DNA of 64,000 bases, from the NCBI RefSeq assembly GCF_039652435.2, contig NZ_CP190246.1:4278001-4342000 (forward strand), given 5' to 3'. Position numbers and translations under genes: made by a program. This DNA is from Niabella insulamsoli. GTDB taxonomy: Bacteria; Bacteroidota; Bacteroidia; Chitinophagales; Chitinophagaceae. Positions 1 to 8,838 of this stretch are shown here, piece after piece. Every line of letters begins with the position of its first letter. Within the stretch, counting starts at the first letter, position 1. Under the pieces are notes generated by a model, which saw only the letters and a list, made by a program, of their open reading frames with translations, was not told the origin of the DNA and did not search any database.

Positions 1-2
1 AA

Positions 3-1406
3 AAAGGAAATCCCGTAATTGACAAAAATAATAATCCTGTTTTTGAAAGTGCAGATGATTGCCGCTGGTCGCAATTTAATAAACTCGATCCCGAAGGAAT
101 GCTTGAGAGAGTTTCTAAAATGGCATTCCCATTTATTAAAAATCTGAACGACCCTTTACAACCTTATACAAGGCATATGCAAAATGCCATTTTCATTATT
201 AACAACTCTGCTTTATTAGATGAAGCGGTAAAAGCCATTGATGAAATATTTGAAGATATTAAGAAGCAGCAAAATGAAGGTCAGCAGTTCCAAGATACAC
301 AAGGAGACGTTTACGAATATCTAATCAATGAAATTGGTTCATCGGGTAAGAACGGACAGTTTAGAACACCAAGACACTTGATTCAATTTATATGTGAACT
401 AATTGACCCCGATTGGACTGACAAAATTTGCGACCCTGCTTGCGGAACTGGTGGCTTTTTGGTAGGTGCATATCAACACATTCTCACAAAATATACAAGC
501 CCCGAAGAAATTACAGAAGATGAAAACGGTTTGAAGCGTTTCAAAAAATATGGCGGTGATAAAATCATTAAGCAAGAAGTTTGGGACTATCTAAATGAAA
601 ATACATTTTTTGGTTTTGATGTTGACCAAACAATGGTTCGAATTGGTTTAATGAACCTAATGCTCCACGGGATTAAAATTCCCCAGATTGAAAACACTGA
701 CACACTTTCTAAAAAATACGATCAAACCTATAAGGATGGAGAGTATTCTGTAATAATGGCAAACCCACCATTTACAGGAAGAATTGATAAAGGTGGAATG
801 AGTGATCATCTAAAAATAGATGGCACACAAAGCGAACTCTTATTTTTAGTCCGCATTTCAAAAATGCTTAGAAGTGGTGGCAGAGCAGCGGTCATCATTC
901 CTGAAGGTGTTCTTTTTGGAAGCAGCAAAAACCAAAAGAGAACGAGAGAAATCCTATTAAAGGACAACCAATTAGAAGCGGTTATTTCCTTGCCAGCAGG
1001 GGCATTCAAGCCATACACAGGTGTAAAAACGGCTATTTTGCTTTTCACCAAAGCAGAGGAAAACAGTCAAACTTGGCATACAGAGAAAGTATGGTTTTAT
1101 GAATTGAAAAATGACGGATACAGCCTTGATGACAACAGAAAGAAATTGGCAGAAAATCCTTTACCAATTGCAGTGGACGCATACCAAAACAGAGCAATTG
1201 ACACACCAATAGAACGAACAAATCATTTCTATGTGCCTATTTCTGAAATACAAGATAATGGATTAGACTTGAGCTATAACCGCTATAAAAAGTTTGAATA
1301 TGAAGAGCAAACCTATGAACCACCGCAAAAGATATTGGATGCCTTGTTTCAATTAGAATCCGAAATCCAAAAAGATATGCAGGAACTTAAAAACTTGATT
1401 GGATAA
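3..1406 (+). CDS. hsdM: Type I restriction-modification DNA methyltransferase subunit HsdM (5' truncated by window edge)
   Basis: HsdM is the N6-adenine methyltransferase subunit of type I restriction-modification enzymes and works in a complex with HsdS and HsdR. The reading frame is open to the first bases of the window, so the true start is upstream; the ATG at 99 is internal. Residues read from position 3 include the usual N-terminal helical segment with a DDxRW-like motif. The SAM-binding motif DPACGTGGF lies near 430-457 and the catalytic NPPF motif near 764-775, the classical N6-adenine methylase pair. The stop codon overlaps the start of hsdS by one base (TAATG), indicating translational coupling. 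No hsdR is seen downstream, so the restriction subunit is either upstream of the window or missing. Confidence 0.95.
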   Translation, partial: KGNPVIDKNNNPVFESADDCRWSQFNKLDPEGMLERVSKMAFPFIKNLNDPLQPYTRHMQNAIFIINNSALLDEAVKAIDEIFEDIKKQQNEGQQFQDTQGDVYEYLINEIGSSGKNGQFRTPRHLIQFICELIDPDWTDKICDPACGTGGFLVGAYQHILTKYTSPEEITEDENGLKRFKKYGGDKIIKQEVWDYLNENTFFGFDVDQTMVRIGLMNLMLHGIKIPQIENTDTLSKKYDQTYKDGEYSVIMANPPFTGRIDKGGMSDHLKIDGTQSELLFLVRISKMLRSGGRAAVIIPEGVLFGSSKNQKRTREILLKDNQLEAVISLPAGAFKPYTGVKTAILLFTKAEENSQTWHTEKVWFYELKNDGYSLDDNRKKLAENPLPIAVDAYQNRAIDTPIERTNHFYVPISEIQDNGLDLSYNRYKKFEYEEQTYEPPQKILDALFQLESEIQKDMQELKNLIG

Positions 1407-2842
1407 TGGAGAAAGTTTTTCTTAAAACAATCACTAAACAAATCAGGGGTGTTTCTTACAAACCTGAAGATATTAGCAAAGAAAACGCAGATGGTTTTAT
1501 TCCTTTGTTAAGAGCAGGGAATATTGGCACATCAAACATTTCAAATCTAGATGACTTAGTCTATGTATCTGAAAAGAATGTTTCTAATCAACAGTATTTG
1601 CAATCTGGAGATATTCTAATTGCGGCATCAAGTGGCAGCATTGATATAGTTGGCAAATCTGTTTACATCGAAAAGAATCAAGGTTACACATTTGGTGCTT
1701 TCTGTAAAGTCATAAGACCAAACAGTGAGTTAGTCAATCCAAAGTATGTCAGTTTTTATTTTAAGACAGATTACTACAGAAAAACGATAAGCAACCTAGC
1801 TCAAGGTGCCAATATCAATAATCTTAAGAATGAGCATATAGATAATCTTGAAATCCCTCTTCCCGACCTCGAAACCCAAAACAAGATTGTAGCTATACTA
1901 GACAAGGCAAAAGCCATTTTGGATAAAAGGGAAGAAACGATAAAGAAATATGATGAATTGTTGAGAGCTACGTTTTTGGAGATGTTTGGAGATCCAGTTA
2001 AGAATGAAAAGGGTTGGGAAAAAGGAATTATAAGAAATGTTGTCGATGAAGTAAAATATGGAACCAGTAAGCCAGCAGAAGAAAATGGTAACTTTCCATA
2101 CTTGAGAATGAACAATATTACTTATGAAGGTTATATGGATTACAGCAACCTTAAATACATCAATATCGAAGAAAAAGAAAGGGAAAAATATATCGTTCAA
2201 AAGGATGATTTACTTTTTAACAGAACCAACTCAAAGGAGTTAGTTGGTAAAACTGGAATTTTTGATAGTGAGAATGAGATGGTAATCGCTGGTTATTTAA
2301 TTCGAGTAAGATCTAACAAGCTGGCTAACACTCACTATTTATGGGGTTATTTAAACTCAAAACACGGAAAACAAACGCTTTTTTCAATGTGTAAAAATAT
2401 TGTTGGTATGGCAAACATAAACGCACAAGAATTTCAAAACATTGAAATTTTAAAACCACCTATTGAACTTCAAAATCGTTTCAAATCAATTTACTTAAAA
2501 ATTGCTCAGACTTTAACTACTTTAAGAAAATCTAAAGAGCATATAGAGAGCTTAGCTGGTGGTTTAAGTCAACAAGCATTTAAAGGCGAATTAGATTTTA
2601 ATACTGCGGTTGATTTGGAAGTATTGCTTGAAAATGATTTTCAATTCTTCCAGGAGAATAGTAATTCAGGTTCAATAAGATTGTTCCTTGAAAGATTAAA
2701 TACTGACGAACTAAACGAAAATAGGTTTTACGAACAGCAAACCTATGACAAGGCAAAAAGCTTTGTGTTTGAGCTAATCAAGGAAGGCAAAGTGAAACAA
2801 GTATTTGATGAGAAAACAAAAAAAGTAACTCTCACTGTTTAA
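1406..2842 (+). CDS. hsdS: Type I restriction-modification specificity subunit HsdS
   Basis: HsdS recognises the target DNA sequence and holds two HsdM subunits. The 478-residue protein has the typical layout of two target-recognition domains (about residues 1-150 and 200-370), each followed by a helical conserved region; the first ends in the pattern PLPDLETQNKIVAILDKA and the second in a matching PPIELQNRF stretch and coiled-coil. After the usual closing motif QQAFKGEL (near residue 390) there is a C-terminal extension of about 80 residues that most HsdS proteins lack. The start codon overlaps the hsdM stop by one base and the stop overlaps the next gene's ATG by one base, so four genes form one tightly coupled operon. 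Confidence 0.95.
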   Translation: MEKVFLKTITKQIRGVSYKPEDISKENADGFIPLLRAGNIGTSNISNLDDLVYVSEKNVSNQQYLQSGDILIAASSGSIDIVGKSVYIEKNQGYTFGAFCKVIRPNSELVNPKYVSFYFKTDYYRKTISNLAQGANINNLKNEHIDNLEIPLPDLETQNKIVAILDKAKAILDKREETIKKYDELLRATFLEMFGDPVKNEKGWEKGIIRNVVDEVKYGTSKPAEENGNFPYLRMNNITYEGYMDYSNLKYINIEEKEREKYIVQKDDLLFNRTNSKELVGKTGIFDSENEMVIAGYLIRVRSNKLANTHYLWGYLNSKHGKQTLFSMCKNIVGMANINAQEFQNIEILKPPIELQNRFKSIYLKIAQTLTTLRKSKEHIESLAGGLSQQAFKGELDFNTAVDLEVLLENDFQFFQENSNSGSIRLFLERLNTDELNENRFYEQQTYDKAKSFVFELIKEGKVKQVFDEKTKKVTLTV

Positions 2843-4548
2843 TGAAATTATTGAGTCTAAAAATAGAAAATGAATATGGTTTCAGAAGCTTGCAAAATGG
2901 TTTTGAAATTAACTTCCATACTTTGGCAGACACCAAAGCAATGGAACAATTTCGGCCTTTCTGTTTCGCAGGCTTAAACGGAAGCGGCAAGAGCAACGTA
3001 TTAGAAGCATTAGCCAATATTTTTTATCATCTAGAAGTTTGTGTGGCTCGCTATCTGCCTGAAAGCATCAAAGACCAAAATAACTTTAAACGCAATGAAT
3101 GCACACCTGATGCCTTTACATTAGAATATCTAATTGGTCAACACAATAGAACGGCTTATGCACTTTACTTTTTTGACAAAGTGACTATAAAAAAGGAGGA
3201 AGGCAAAGAGCCAAAAATGTTCATTCAGTCGTTTCCCTTTGATGAAAGCACGGAGAAAAGAGAAGTTTCTCTAGTTCCACCAAAGGCAAGAGATAGTGCA
3301 GCAGAAGGCAAAGTTTATTTACCTGCTCATATTATTGGCTATTCCTCAGGAGAAAACGAAATTTTGAGTTTGCCATTCATTAAAAGTCGCTTAATACATT
3401 TGGACGAATACCGACAGGCTGCACGAGACAATTACAGCAGTTTTGAAGAATCGGAGAACAGTTTGATATACATTGATAACAATATGAGCCAAGCAGTGCT
3501 TTTATGTTGTTTGCTGTTTGAAAATGATGAAACGCTGGCTCCACTCAGAAACATTGACAATACAGGCATTTTGGGTCTGCGAAGTTTCAGGATGAATATT
3601 CATCTACACAACCTTGAATTTCCTGACGAAAAGAAAAGCATCCCTATACTTTGGTTGATAGAACAGAATCAACTTGCCAATCTGAAAAACTGTTCTACTT
3701 CCTGGCATTTAGACCAAAAGACACAGACACTTTGGTTAGACTTTTTTGTAAATGAAGCAACTAAAGCAGCTTTCAAAGAACATTTCCGTTCGGGTTTAGA
3801 ATGCTTTCATTTTTTCAGGCTTTTATATGAGCTAAATAATCACTTTGTTGATGAAATTACCAAAGAAGATGTTTATCGTTCTAAAGGTGTTTACACTGAT
3901 GGAAAGCTTCCGGTTGGCAATCCAAGACAAGATGTTTTTCATTTTTTGGATTTCTACATCACTAAGAAAATTAAAGGAACTGGCGTAGAAAAAGATTTGC
4001 TTTTAAGAAGCTTTTCAGACGGTGAGCATCAGTTTATTCATACAATGGGAATTTGTTTGTTGCTAAAAGACAGACGTTCACTTCTTTTATTAGACGAACC
4101 CGAGACACATTTCAATCCGAGTTGGAGAGCTAAGTTTATTAAAATTCTAAACGACAGCATCACAGCAGGAAATCCAAAGGATTTACCAAATGGCAACTTC
4201 AATGTTCACTTGTTAAAAGACGTTTTACTTACTTCTCACTCTCCTTTTATCATTTCGGATTGTTTACCTGATAATGTGGTTCTTTTTGAGAAAGATAGCA
4301 AAGGCGATACAACGGCTAAGAAAGCAAGTGAATTGGGAATTGACACTTATGGAACTTCTGTAAATATATTGACGCATAAAGTATTTAAAAGCAAGAACAC
4401 CATTGGCGACTTTGCTTTGAAACGATTAAGCGAGTTGAAAGAGGAAAATAAACATAATGAACAAGTATTCATAGAAAAAGTAAATGCTGAGTTCGGCGAC
4501 TCGATTGAAAAATTATTGGCAATTAAAGAAGTAAGTGAGAATAAATAA
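2842..4548 (+). CDS. ABC-type AAA ATPase of a Septu-like (PtuA-like) defence pair, nested in the hsd operon
   Basis: This 568-residue protein has an SMC/ABC-like ATPase architecture: Walker A GLNGSGKS at residues 44-51, an ABC signature-like SFSDGE near 391-396, a Walker B LLLLDEPE near 415-422, and a TSHSPF switch-histidine motif near 463-468. There is no membrane segment or signal peptide, so it is cytoplasmic. Family knowledge: stand-alone ATPases of this type act in anti-phage systems such as Septu (PtuA) and retron Ec78, paired with an HNH nuclease (PtuB). Here the next gene is exactly such a nuclease, 2 nt downstream. Its ATG overlaps the hsdS stop by one base. The placement recalls the anticodon nuclease PrrC, an ATPase nested in a type I operon that senses attack on the restriction enzyme. 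The exact defence family is inferred. Confidence 0.8.
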   Translation: MKLLSLKIENEYGFRSLQNGFEINFHTLADTKAMEQFRPFCFAGLNGSGKSNVLEALANIFYHLEVCVARYLPESIKDQNNFKRNECTPDAFTLEYLIGQHNRTAYALYFFDKVTIKKEEGKEPKMFIQSFPFDESTEKREVSLVPPKARDSAAEGKVYLPAHIIGYSSGENEILSLPFIKSRLIHLDEYRQAARDNYSSFEESENSLIYIDNNMSQAVLLCCLLFENDETLAPLRNIDNTGILGLRSFRMNIHLHNLEFPDEKKSIPILWLIEQNQLANLKNCSTSWHLDQKTQTLWLDFFVNEATKAAFKEHFRSGLECFHFFRLLYELNNHFVDEITKEDVYRSKGVYTDGKLPVGNPRQDVFHFLDFYITKKIKGTGVEKDLLLRSFSDGEHQFIHTMGICLLLKDRRSLLLLDEPETHFNPSWRAKFIKILNDSITAGNPKDLPNGNFNVHLLKDVLLTSHSPFIISDCLPDNVVLFEKDSKGDTTAKKASELGIDTYGTSVNILTHKVFKSKNTIGDFALKRLSELKEENKHNEQVFIEKVNAEFGDSIEKLLAIKEVSENK

Positions 4549-4550
4549 TT

Positions 4551-5579
4551 ATGCTACAGCCATACGAATTCAAATTTTCAAAATTACATAAGGTAAATTC
4601 ATTCGTAAATTACATAATGCTTGAAGTGATTTTAAAAGCTAAGAAATTCAAACAGAAAAGCATTTCCCAAAATATGGTGTTGCCCAAATATTGGAATTTG
4701 ATAGCTGGCACTAATAAAAAGCATTTGCATACGCCATTAAATAAAATTTTTAAGATTTGTAAAACTCTAGATAAAAGTAATATTAGATTACTAAAAAAGG
4801 CAGTACACAACAATGGACAAATAGAGAAACTCTGTGATGGCATCTTGCAACCAATACGCTATAAAGAAATTGAAGCAATAAACAAAGAGCTGGCAAAAGA
4901 AATTCGAATTTTCTGTGACTCACTTTATGTGGATTGTTTAAAAATTGCTTGTTTCTATAATCAATACGAGCAGATAAATAATTATTACAAAAATTTCATA
5001 GGGAGAAAAACCACTTGCAGATGTTGTGGTGTAGGAATGATTTTAAATCAATTTCATAAGCATCGCAGTGCATTAGATCACTATCTACCTAAAAGTGTAT
5101 ATCCTTTTGTTGGCGTTAATTTTAAAAATCTTATTCCAATTTGTGATACGTGTAACGAAAAATATAAGCTAGATAAAGATACACTATTAGAAATAGTAGA
5201 TAAAGGAAAGAAGAATGAAAATAAGATTCCGAGAGTAGCTTTTTATCCATTTAGCAAATTCAAGTATGATATAGACATTAAGATCAAATTATTGAAACCA
5301 TACTGCAAAACGCTAACGGATGCAGATATTGATATACAGCTTTCAAACACTGCAAATCAATTCAAAGTTGATAATTGGGAAAGGATATTTGGAGTTAAAG
5401 ATAATTACAAAGCATTATGTTGTTCTGAGGAAATGACCGTTTACTATGAAGAGTACTTTTCAAATAGTTTAATAAACAGAGGTATATCACTTAAAGAACA
5501 TTTAGAAGATCTAGGAAGGAATAAATACTATGAGAAAAATTTTTTAAAAATTCCTTTTCTGGAAGCTGTTAATACATAA
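4551..5579 (+). CDS. HNH endonuclease, PtuB-like partner of the preceding ATPase
   Basis: A 342-residue cytoplasmic protein with a central HNH nuclease module: a CRCCG zinc knuckle at about 155-159, the catalytic-type DHYLPK at about 176-181, an N-x-x-P-x-C segment and the closing zinc knuckle CDTCNEKYK at about 198-206. In this family the His of DHxxPK activates water and metal bound nearby cleaves DNA or RNA. Residues 1-150 are basic and helical and residues 210-342 are not recognised. The gene starts 2 nt after the ATPase stop, so both are surely co-expressed. Together they look like a Septu-type effector pair, in which the ATPase holds the nuclease in check until infection; this role is inferred from the pairing, not shown by the sequence. 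Confidence 0.8.
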   Translation: MLQPYEFKFSKLHKVNSFVNYIMLEVILKAKKFKQKSISQNMVLPKYWNLIAGTNKKHLHTPLNKIFKICKTLDKSNIRLLKKAVHNNGQIEKLCDGILQPIRYKEIEAINKELAKEIRIFCDSLYVDCLKIACFYNQYEQINNYYKNFIGRKTTCRCCGVGMILNQFHKHRSALDHYLPKSVYPFVGVNFKNLIPICDTCNEKYKLDKDTLLEIVDKGKKNENKIPRVAFYPFSKFKYDIDIKIKLLKPYCKTLTDADIDIQLSNTANQFKVDNWERIFGVKDNYKALCCSEEMTVYYEEYFSNSLINRGISLKEHLEDLGRNKYYEKNFLKIPFLEAVNT

Positions 5580-5607
5580 GATTATGAAAACAGAAATCGA
5601 TACAAGC

Positions 5608-5694
5608 CAACGCACAAGTGTAAGGACATTTGCAAGCTGCACAAGTCCAAGCACAGACCAAAGCTTGCAAAAGAGTTTCCACCCTTCCACGTTG
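5608..5694. repeat. Long imperfect hairpin resembling an integron attC site
   Basis: Three nested complementary blocks fold this 87-nt stretch into one extended hairpin. The outer pair is CAAC (5608-5611) with GTTG (5691-5694). The middle pair is GTGTAAGG (5618-5625) with CCTTCCAC (5683-5690), one mismatch. The inner pair is TTTGCAAGCT (5629-5638) with AGCTTGCAAA (5662-5671), perfect, with a 23-nt terminal loop. An AAC at the left end and GTT at the right end, with bulged asymmetric stems between, is the general shape of integron attC recombination sites. It lies just after the HNH gene and before the esterase gene, where a cassette boundary would be. No integron integrase is present in the window, so the identity is tentative. 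Confidence 0.5.
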
Positions 5695-5859
5695 AGAAAA
5701 ATGAATTAAAAACAAATTCCCCAAAAATTAAGAACCCTCAGGCGCTTCGGTTAACATGATAGGTAATTATGCTTGGCAGTAGTTCTAAACTTTGGATTAT
5801 AATTAAATTGAACATTTCGTATTTTAAAAGATAAAAAACTTTCTATTAAAATCAAATGG

Positions 5860-7146
5860 ATGAACAAGTCAAAAATTTTCTTTATAACCTTTTTGTTTCT
5901 AATTTTCTATACTAGAGCTGTATGTCAGATTGAAAAATATGTTATTGATAACACCCAAGAAATCAAAAGCTCTGATATAAATGATACGTCATTTGCGGAT
6001 TTACAGCAGTTGGGACAAGCCATAGATGACAAGAGAATAGTAATGCTTGGGGAATTTCACCACGGTGATGGAGAAACATTTAAGCTGAAGTCGCGTATTG
6101 TCAGGTTTTTACATGAAAGAAAAGGCTTTGATGTTATTGTATTTGAAAGCGATTTTTTTACTTTAAATGAAACTTTTAATCTTTTTAAAAAAGGTGACAT
6201 TTCCTATGATAGCCTCGTTTTTCTTTCAATTTATCCAGTTTGGACCCAATGCCTACAAACTCATACGCTTTTTCGATATCTTGCTGAAACGTCGCTAGGT
6301 TTGCACGGGAATGAAATTATACTAAGCGGAATGGATAATCGACTTTACAGTGCATATAGTTTGAAAAACATTGCCTCAAAAATAGATTCTTTTCTTAGAC
6401 TAATGCAAGTCTCATTTGTCAATACTCCTGAATACGACTTTTTTAGATCAAAGATAACCTACGCATGGAAAGGAGATGATCCAAACCTGTTAGACAGCCT
6501 TATAAAAATACTACCTAAAATTATAGACCAAGTCAATTCAAGAAAATCATTAGCCTTCATTTGTAAAACCGATATTGATTTTTATATTCATGTTTTTAAT
6601 GGATTACTATACAATTATAAACGCTTACTATATTATCATAGCGATGATTTTAAATTGCATAAAAAGGAATATCCGTTAAATGACTTTCAAATGGCGGAAA
6701 ATTTAAAATGGTTGGCTAATAATAAATATGCAAATAAAAAAATTATCGTTTGGGCGCATAACGGGCATATAGAGCCACAATTAGAAGACTCATCCTATAT
6801 GGACCACAAAAGTATGGGCTATTATTTATCTAAAGATACCCTTCTCTTCAAGCAAACGTATACATTAGGAGTTACCTGTTTCGAAGGGTCAGCCAAACTC
6901 TTTGGTAGAAAGTTAGAGAAATCAACCAAAATCAAGAAAAATAGTATTGAATCATGGATGCATACTAAAAACTTTGACTTCGGATTTGTAAATTTAAAAA
7001 ACCTTGAATTTCCTCAAATCAAGCCATTTTATATGAGAACTTATATCCATTCTGATTATGAACAAGACTGGACAAAGATATATGACGGTGTTCTATATAT
7101 AAAAAGAGCTAAGCCTTGCATTTCAAAAAGTATAATTACAAAATAG
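5860..7146 (+). CDS. Erythromycin esterase family protein (secreted)
   Basis: The 428-residue protein belongs to the EreA/EreB-like superfamily, some members of which open the lactone ring of macrolides while many have unknown substrates. A signal peptide occupies about residues 1-23 (hydrophobic core FFITFLFLIFY, cleavage after AVC-Q). The family's active-site elements are visible: GEFHHG at 64-69 (Glu65, His68), FES at 95-97 (Glu96) and AHNGHIE at about 298-304. The ATG at 5860 is chosen because it gives the complete signal peptide. Export is unusual for the intracellular resistance enzymes, so a macrolide role should not be assumed; it could act on another ester in the periplasm. It stands alone between the attC-like hairpin and the integrase and is cargo of the island. 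Confidence 0.8.
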   Translation: MNKSKIFFITFLFLIFYTRAVCQIEKYVIDNTQEIKSSDINDTSFADLQQLGQAIDDKRIVMLGEFHHGDGETFKLKSRIVRFLHERKGFDVIVFESDFFTLNETFNLFKKGDISYDSLVFLSIYPVWTQCLQTHTLFRYLAETSLGLHGNEIILSGMDNRLYSAYSLKNIASKIDSFLRLMQVSFVNTPEYDFFRSKITYAWKGDDPNLLDSLIKILPKIIDQVNSRKSLAFICKTDIDFYIHVFNGLLYNYKRLLYYHSDDFKLHKKEYPLNDFQMAENLKWLANNKYANKKIIVWAHNGHIEPQLEDSSYMDHKSMGYYLSKDTLLFKQTYTLGVTCFEGSAKLFGRKLEKSTKIKKNSIESWMHTKNFDFGFVNLKNLEFPQIKPFYMRTYIHSDYEQDWTKIYDGVLYIKRAKPCISKSIITK

Positions 7147-7456
7147 TGATCAGTAATGGATCTAACACTAGTAACTAATATAATCCCATTTTTTGTATGA
7201 AAATCAAAAAGTCTCTATAAGCATTAAATTCAACGACTAAGGCACTTAATAAATAAAACGCATATCAAGGGCCAGTTTTGAGCGTAATCGAAAAATCGTA
7301 TTTACCGCAATTTGATTGGGAGGACTTGCGACTCTGCACAACTTAAATATATCTATAATAATGAACTTAAGCATATATCAAAGATCATAATTGTGTCAAG
7401 TTAAACTAAAAATATAATATTTAAATTTTGAATAGGAAAGACCAACTTCTTCCTAG
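7147..7456. other. Gene-free stretch between esterase gene and integrase
   Basis: About 310 AT-rich bases lie between the ends of two convergent genes. There is no credible reading frame, no T-run hairpin and no copy of the attC-like hairpin found at 5608-5694. Nothing is recognised here. Confidence 0.6.
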
Positions 7457-8677
7457 TTAGCAAAAATCTGTTAGCGCTTTCATTCTCTCCTTTTTTAATT
7501 CAATATTAAAGCCGGATAAATAATTTTGAGTGACCTTTATATCCGAATGACCTAAACTGTGCGATATAAACTCAACGCTTGCTCCACTTCTTAACAAAAT
7601 AGTAGAAAAAGAATGTCTGGCTACATATGTTGTCAATGGAGTACTAATGCCTAATTTATTGCCGATTTTTTTCATCCACTCATTTGTAACTCTTGTAAAT
7701 TGTTTAATTTTTGCGTTGGCAGCAAAAGGATCGTCCTCCTCCGAGATAATATTGAAAATGTACGAAGTGGATTTGTCAGACCATTTGTGAATGATACTAT
7801 TGATCATTTCATTGCGTACTATTTCAATTGGTACAGCATTTTGGCGATTGGTAAGCAAAGTTTTCTGCCGGTAAAATAAAATAGAGTCGGTGTACATTTC
7901 ATCCCATTTTAAACGTGCAATATCAGCCATGTTAATACCATTAGCTAAATAAGTCAGTTTCCAGAAATCTATTGAACGACGCTCGTAGTAATTATTTTCA
8001 CTTGGCTTATACTCGAATATTTTTTTCAACTCTTGAATATTCAAACTTCTTTTTGCTTTTCTACCGGCTGGTATAAGATATTTATTTCTACCAAATGGAT
8101 AGTCCGAAACGTTGAAATATTTATGTGCGATAGCTTTATTTATAATAATACGAAGTACTCTGGCATATATACCGACAGTCGTTAAACTATTCCCTTTCGT
8201 CAGCATCCAATTTTCAAAAGACCTTAGAAAACTCACGTTTACTGACGACAGCAGTGCCTTAGGCTGAAATTTATAAAAGGCGATCATTGCGGTTTTATAA
8301 GCATTCGCACTTCCTGCCCGACCTTGTCCTGCAACGTCTTGTATTAACTTCTCAAAACTTGATTTGAGTGATTCATATTGGATGGGTTTTTCAAAAAAAA
8401 TATCCTGAAATGCAGAAAAATTAAATGGAGATAACTTGTTGGCTAATTCGGAAGCCCTATTTTCTATTTCTGCTATATCATTTCTTATTTTGCGTAGACG
8501 ACCTTTGGAATTTTCAGAATTAATTTTGTCCCACTGCTGTAAGTTAATGGAATGCCCAGTTCCAAAGTATCTCCGTTGGCCTTTAAATGTAATTCTTAGT
8601 TTTAGTGGATATTTTTTATCATTGGTAGCCCTCCTAAGGTCAGGAATCACTATACAAGTAATCGTTGATTTTTTCAT
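7457..8677 (-). CDS. Tyrosine recombinase (island integrase, Bacteroidota IntDOT-like type)
   Basis: This 406-residue integrase catalyses site-specific insertion and excision of the island. It has an N-terminal arm-type DNA-binding domain (about 1-60, with the RRYFGTG and LQQWD patterns of Bacteroidota integrases), a SAM-like core-binding domain (about 100-200) and a C-terminal catalytic domain (about 210-400). Visible catalytic residues are the beta-strand Lys (RQKT, 271-274), Arg354 in ARHSF, His377 in LGHS and the nucleophile Tyr386. The first catalytic Arg of the canonical family is not where expected: the aligned turn reads NGINM (246-250). IntDOT of the conjugative transposon CTnDOT likewise lacks that Arg, so this is a family trait and not decay. 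The gene points away from the attachment site next to its start. Confidence 0.93.
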   Translation of the reverse strand: MKKSTITCIVIPDLRRATNDKKYPLKLRITFKGQRRYFGTGHSINLQQWDKINSENSKGRLRKIRNDIAEIENRASELANKLSPFNFSAFQDIFFEKPIQYESLKSSFEKLIQDVAGQGRAGSANAYKTAMIAFYKFQPKALLSSVNVSFLRSFENWMLTKGNSLTTVGIYARVLRIIINKAIAHKYFNVSDYPFGRNKYLIPAGRKAKRSLNIQELKKIFEYKPSENNYYERRSIDFWKLTYLANGINMADIARLKWDEMYTDSILFYRQKTLLTNRQNAVPIEIVRNEMINSIIHKWSDKSTSYIFNIISEEDDPFAANAKIKQFTRVTNEWMKKIGNKLGISTPLTTYVARHSFSTILLRSGASVEFISHSLGHSDIKVTQNYLSGFNIELKKERMKALTDFC

Positions 8678-8684
8678 AGTTCTA

Positions 8685-8746
8685 AATTTGATACATAATT
8701 TGATACATAAATAGGGATATCTAAGAAAAAAGATAATGTATCAAAT
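8685..8746. repeat. Two direct and one inverted copy of an 11-12-nt motif between integrase start and att site
   Basis: AATTTGATACAT occurs at 8685-8696 and again immediately at 8697-8708, and its inverted form ATGTATCAAAT occurs at 8736-8746. The cluster sits directly upstream of the integrase start codon and about 90 nt from the attachment site. Arm-type integrase or excisionase sites, or an operator controlling the integrase, are typical of such positions; which one applies is inference. Confidence 0.6.
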
Positions 8747-8838
8747 ATAAAAACTAATGCTGCGCAACCCAACAGCGTAAAGGCTTTCAGCGAGTAACTA
8801 CAACTTAGTAACCCTAACAACAAACAACCTTTTTGAAA

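Noticed and set aside
5584..5709. Short rightward frame of 41 codons after the HNH gene
   Set aside because: It lies wholly on the attC-like hairpin, whose paired blocks explain its composition; no homologous protein is recognised.
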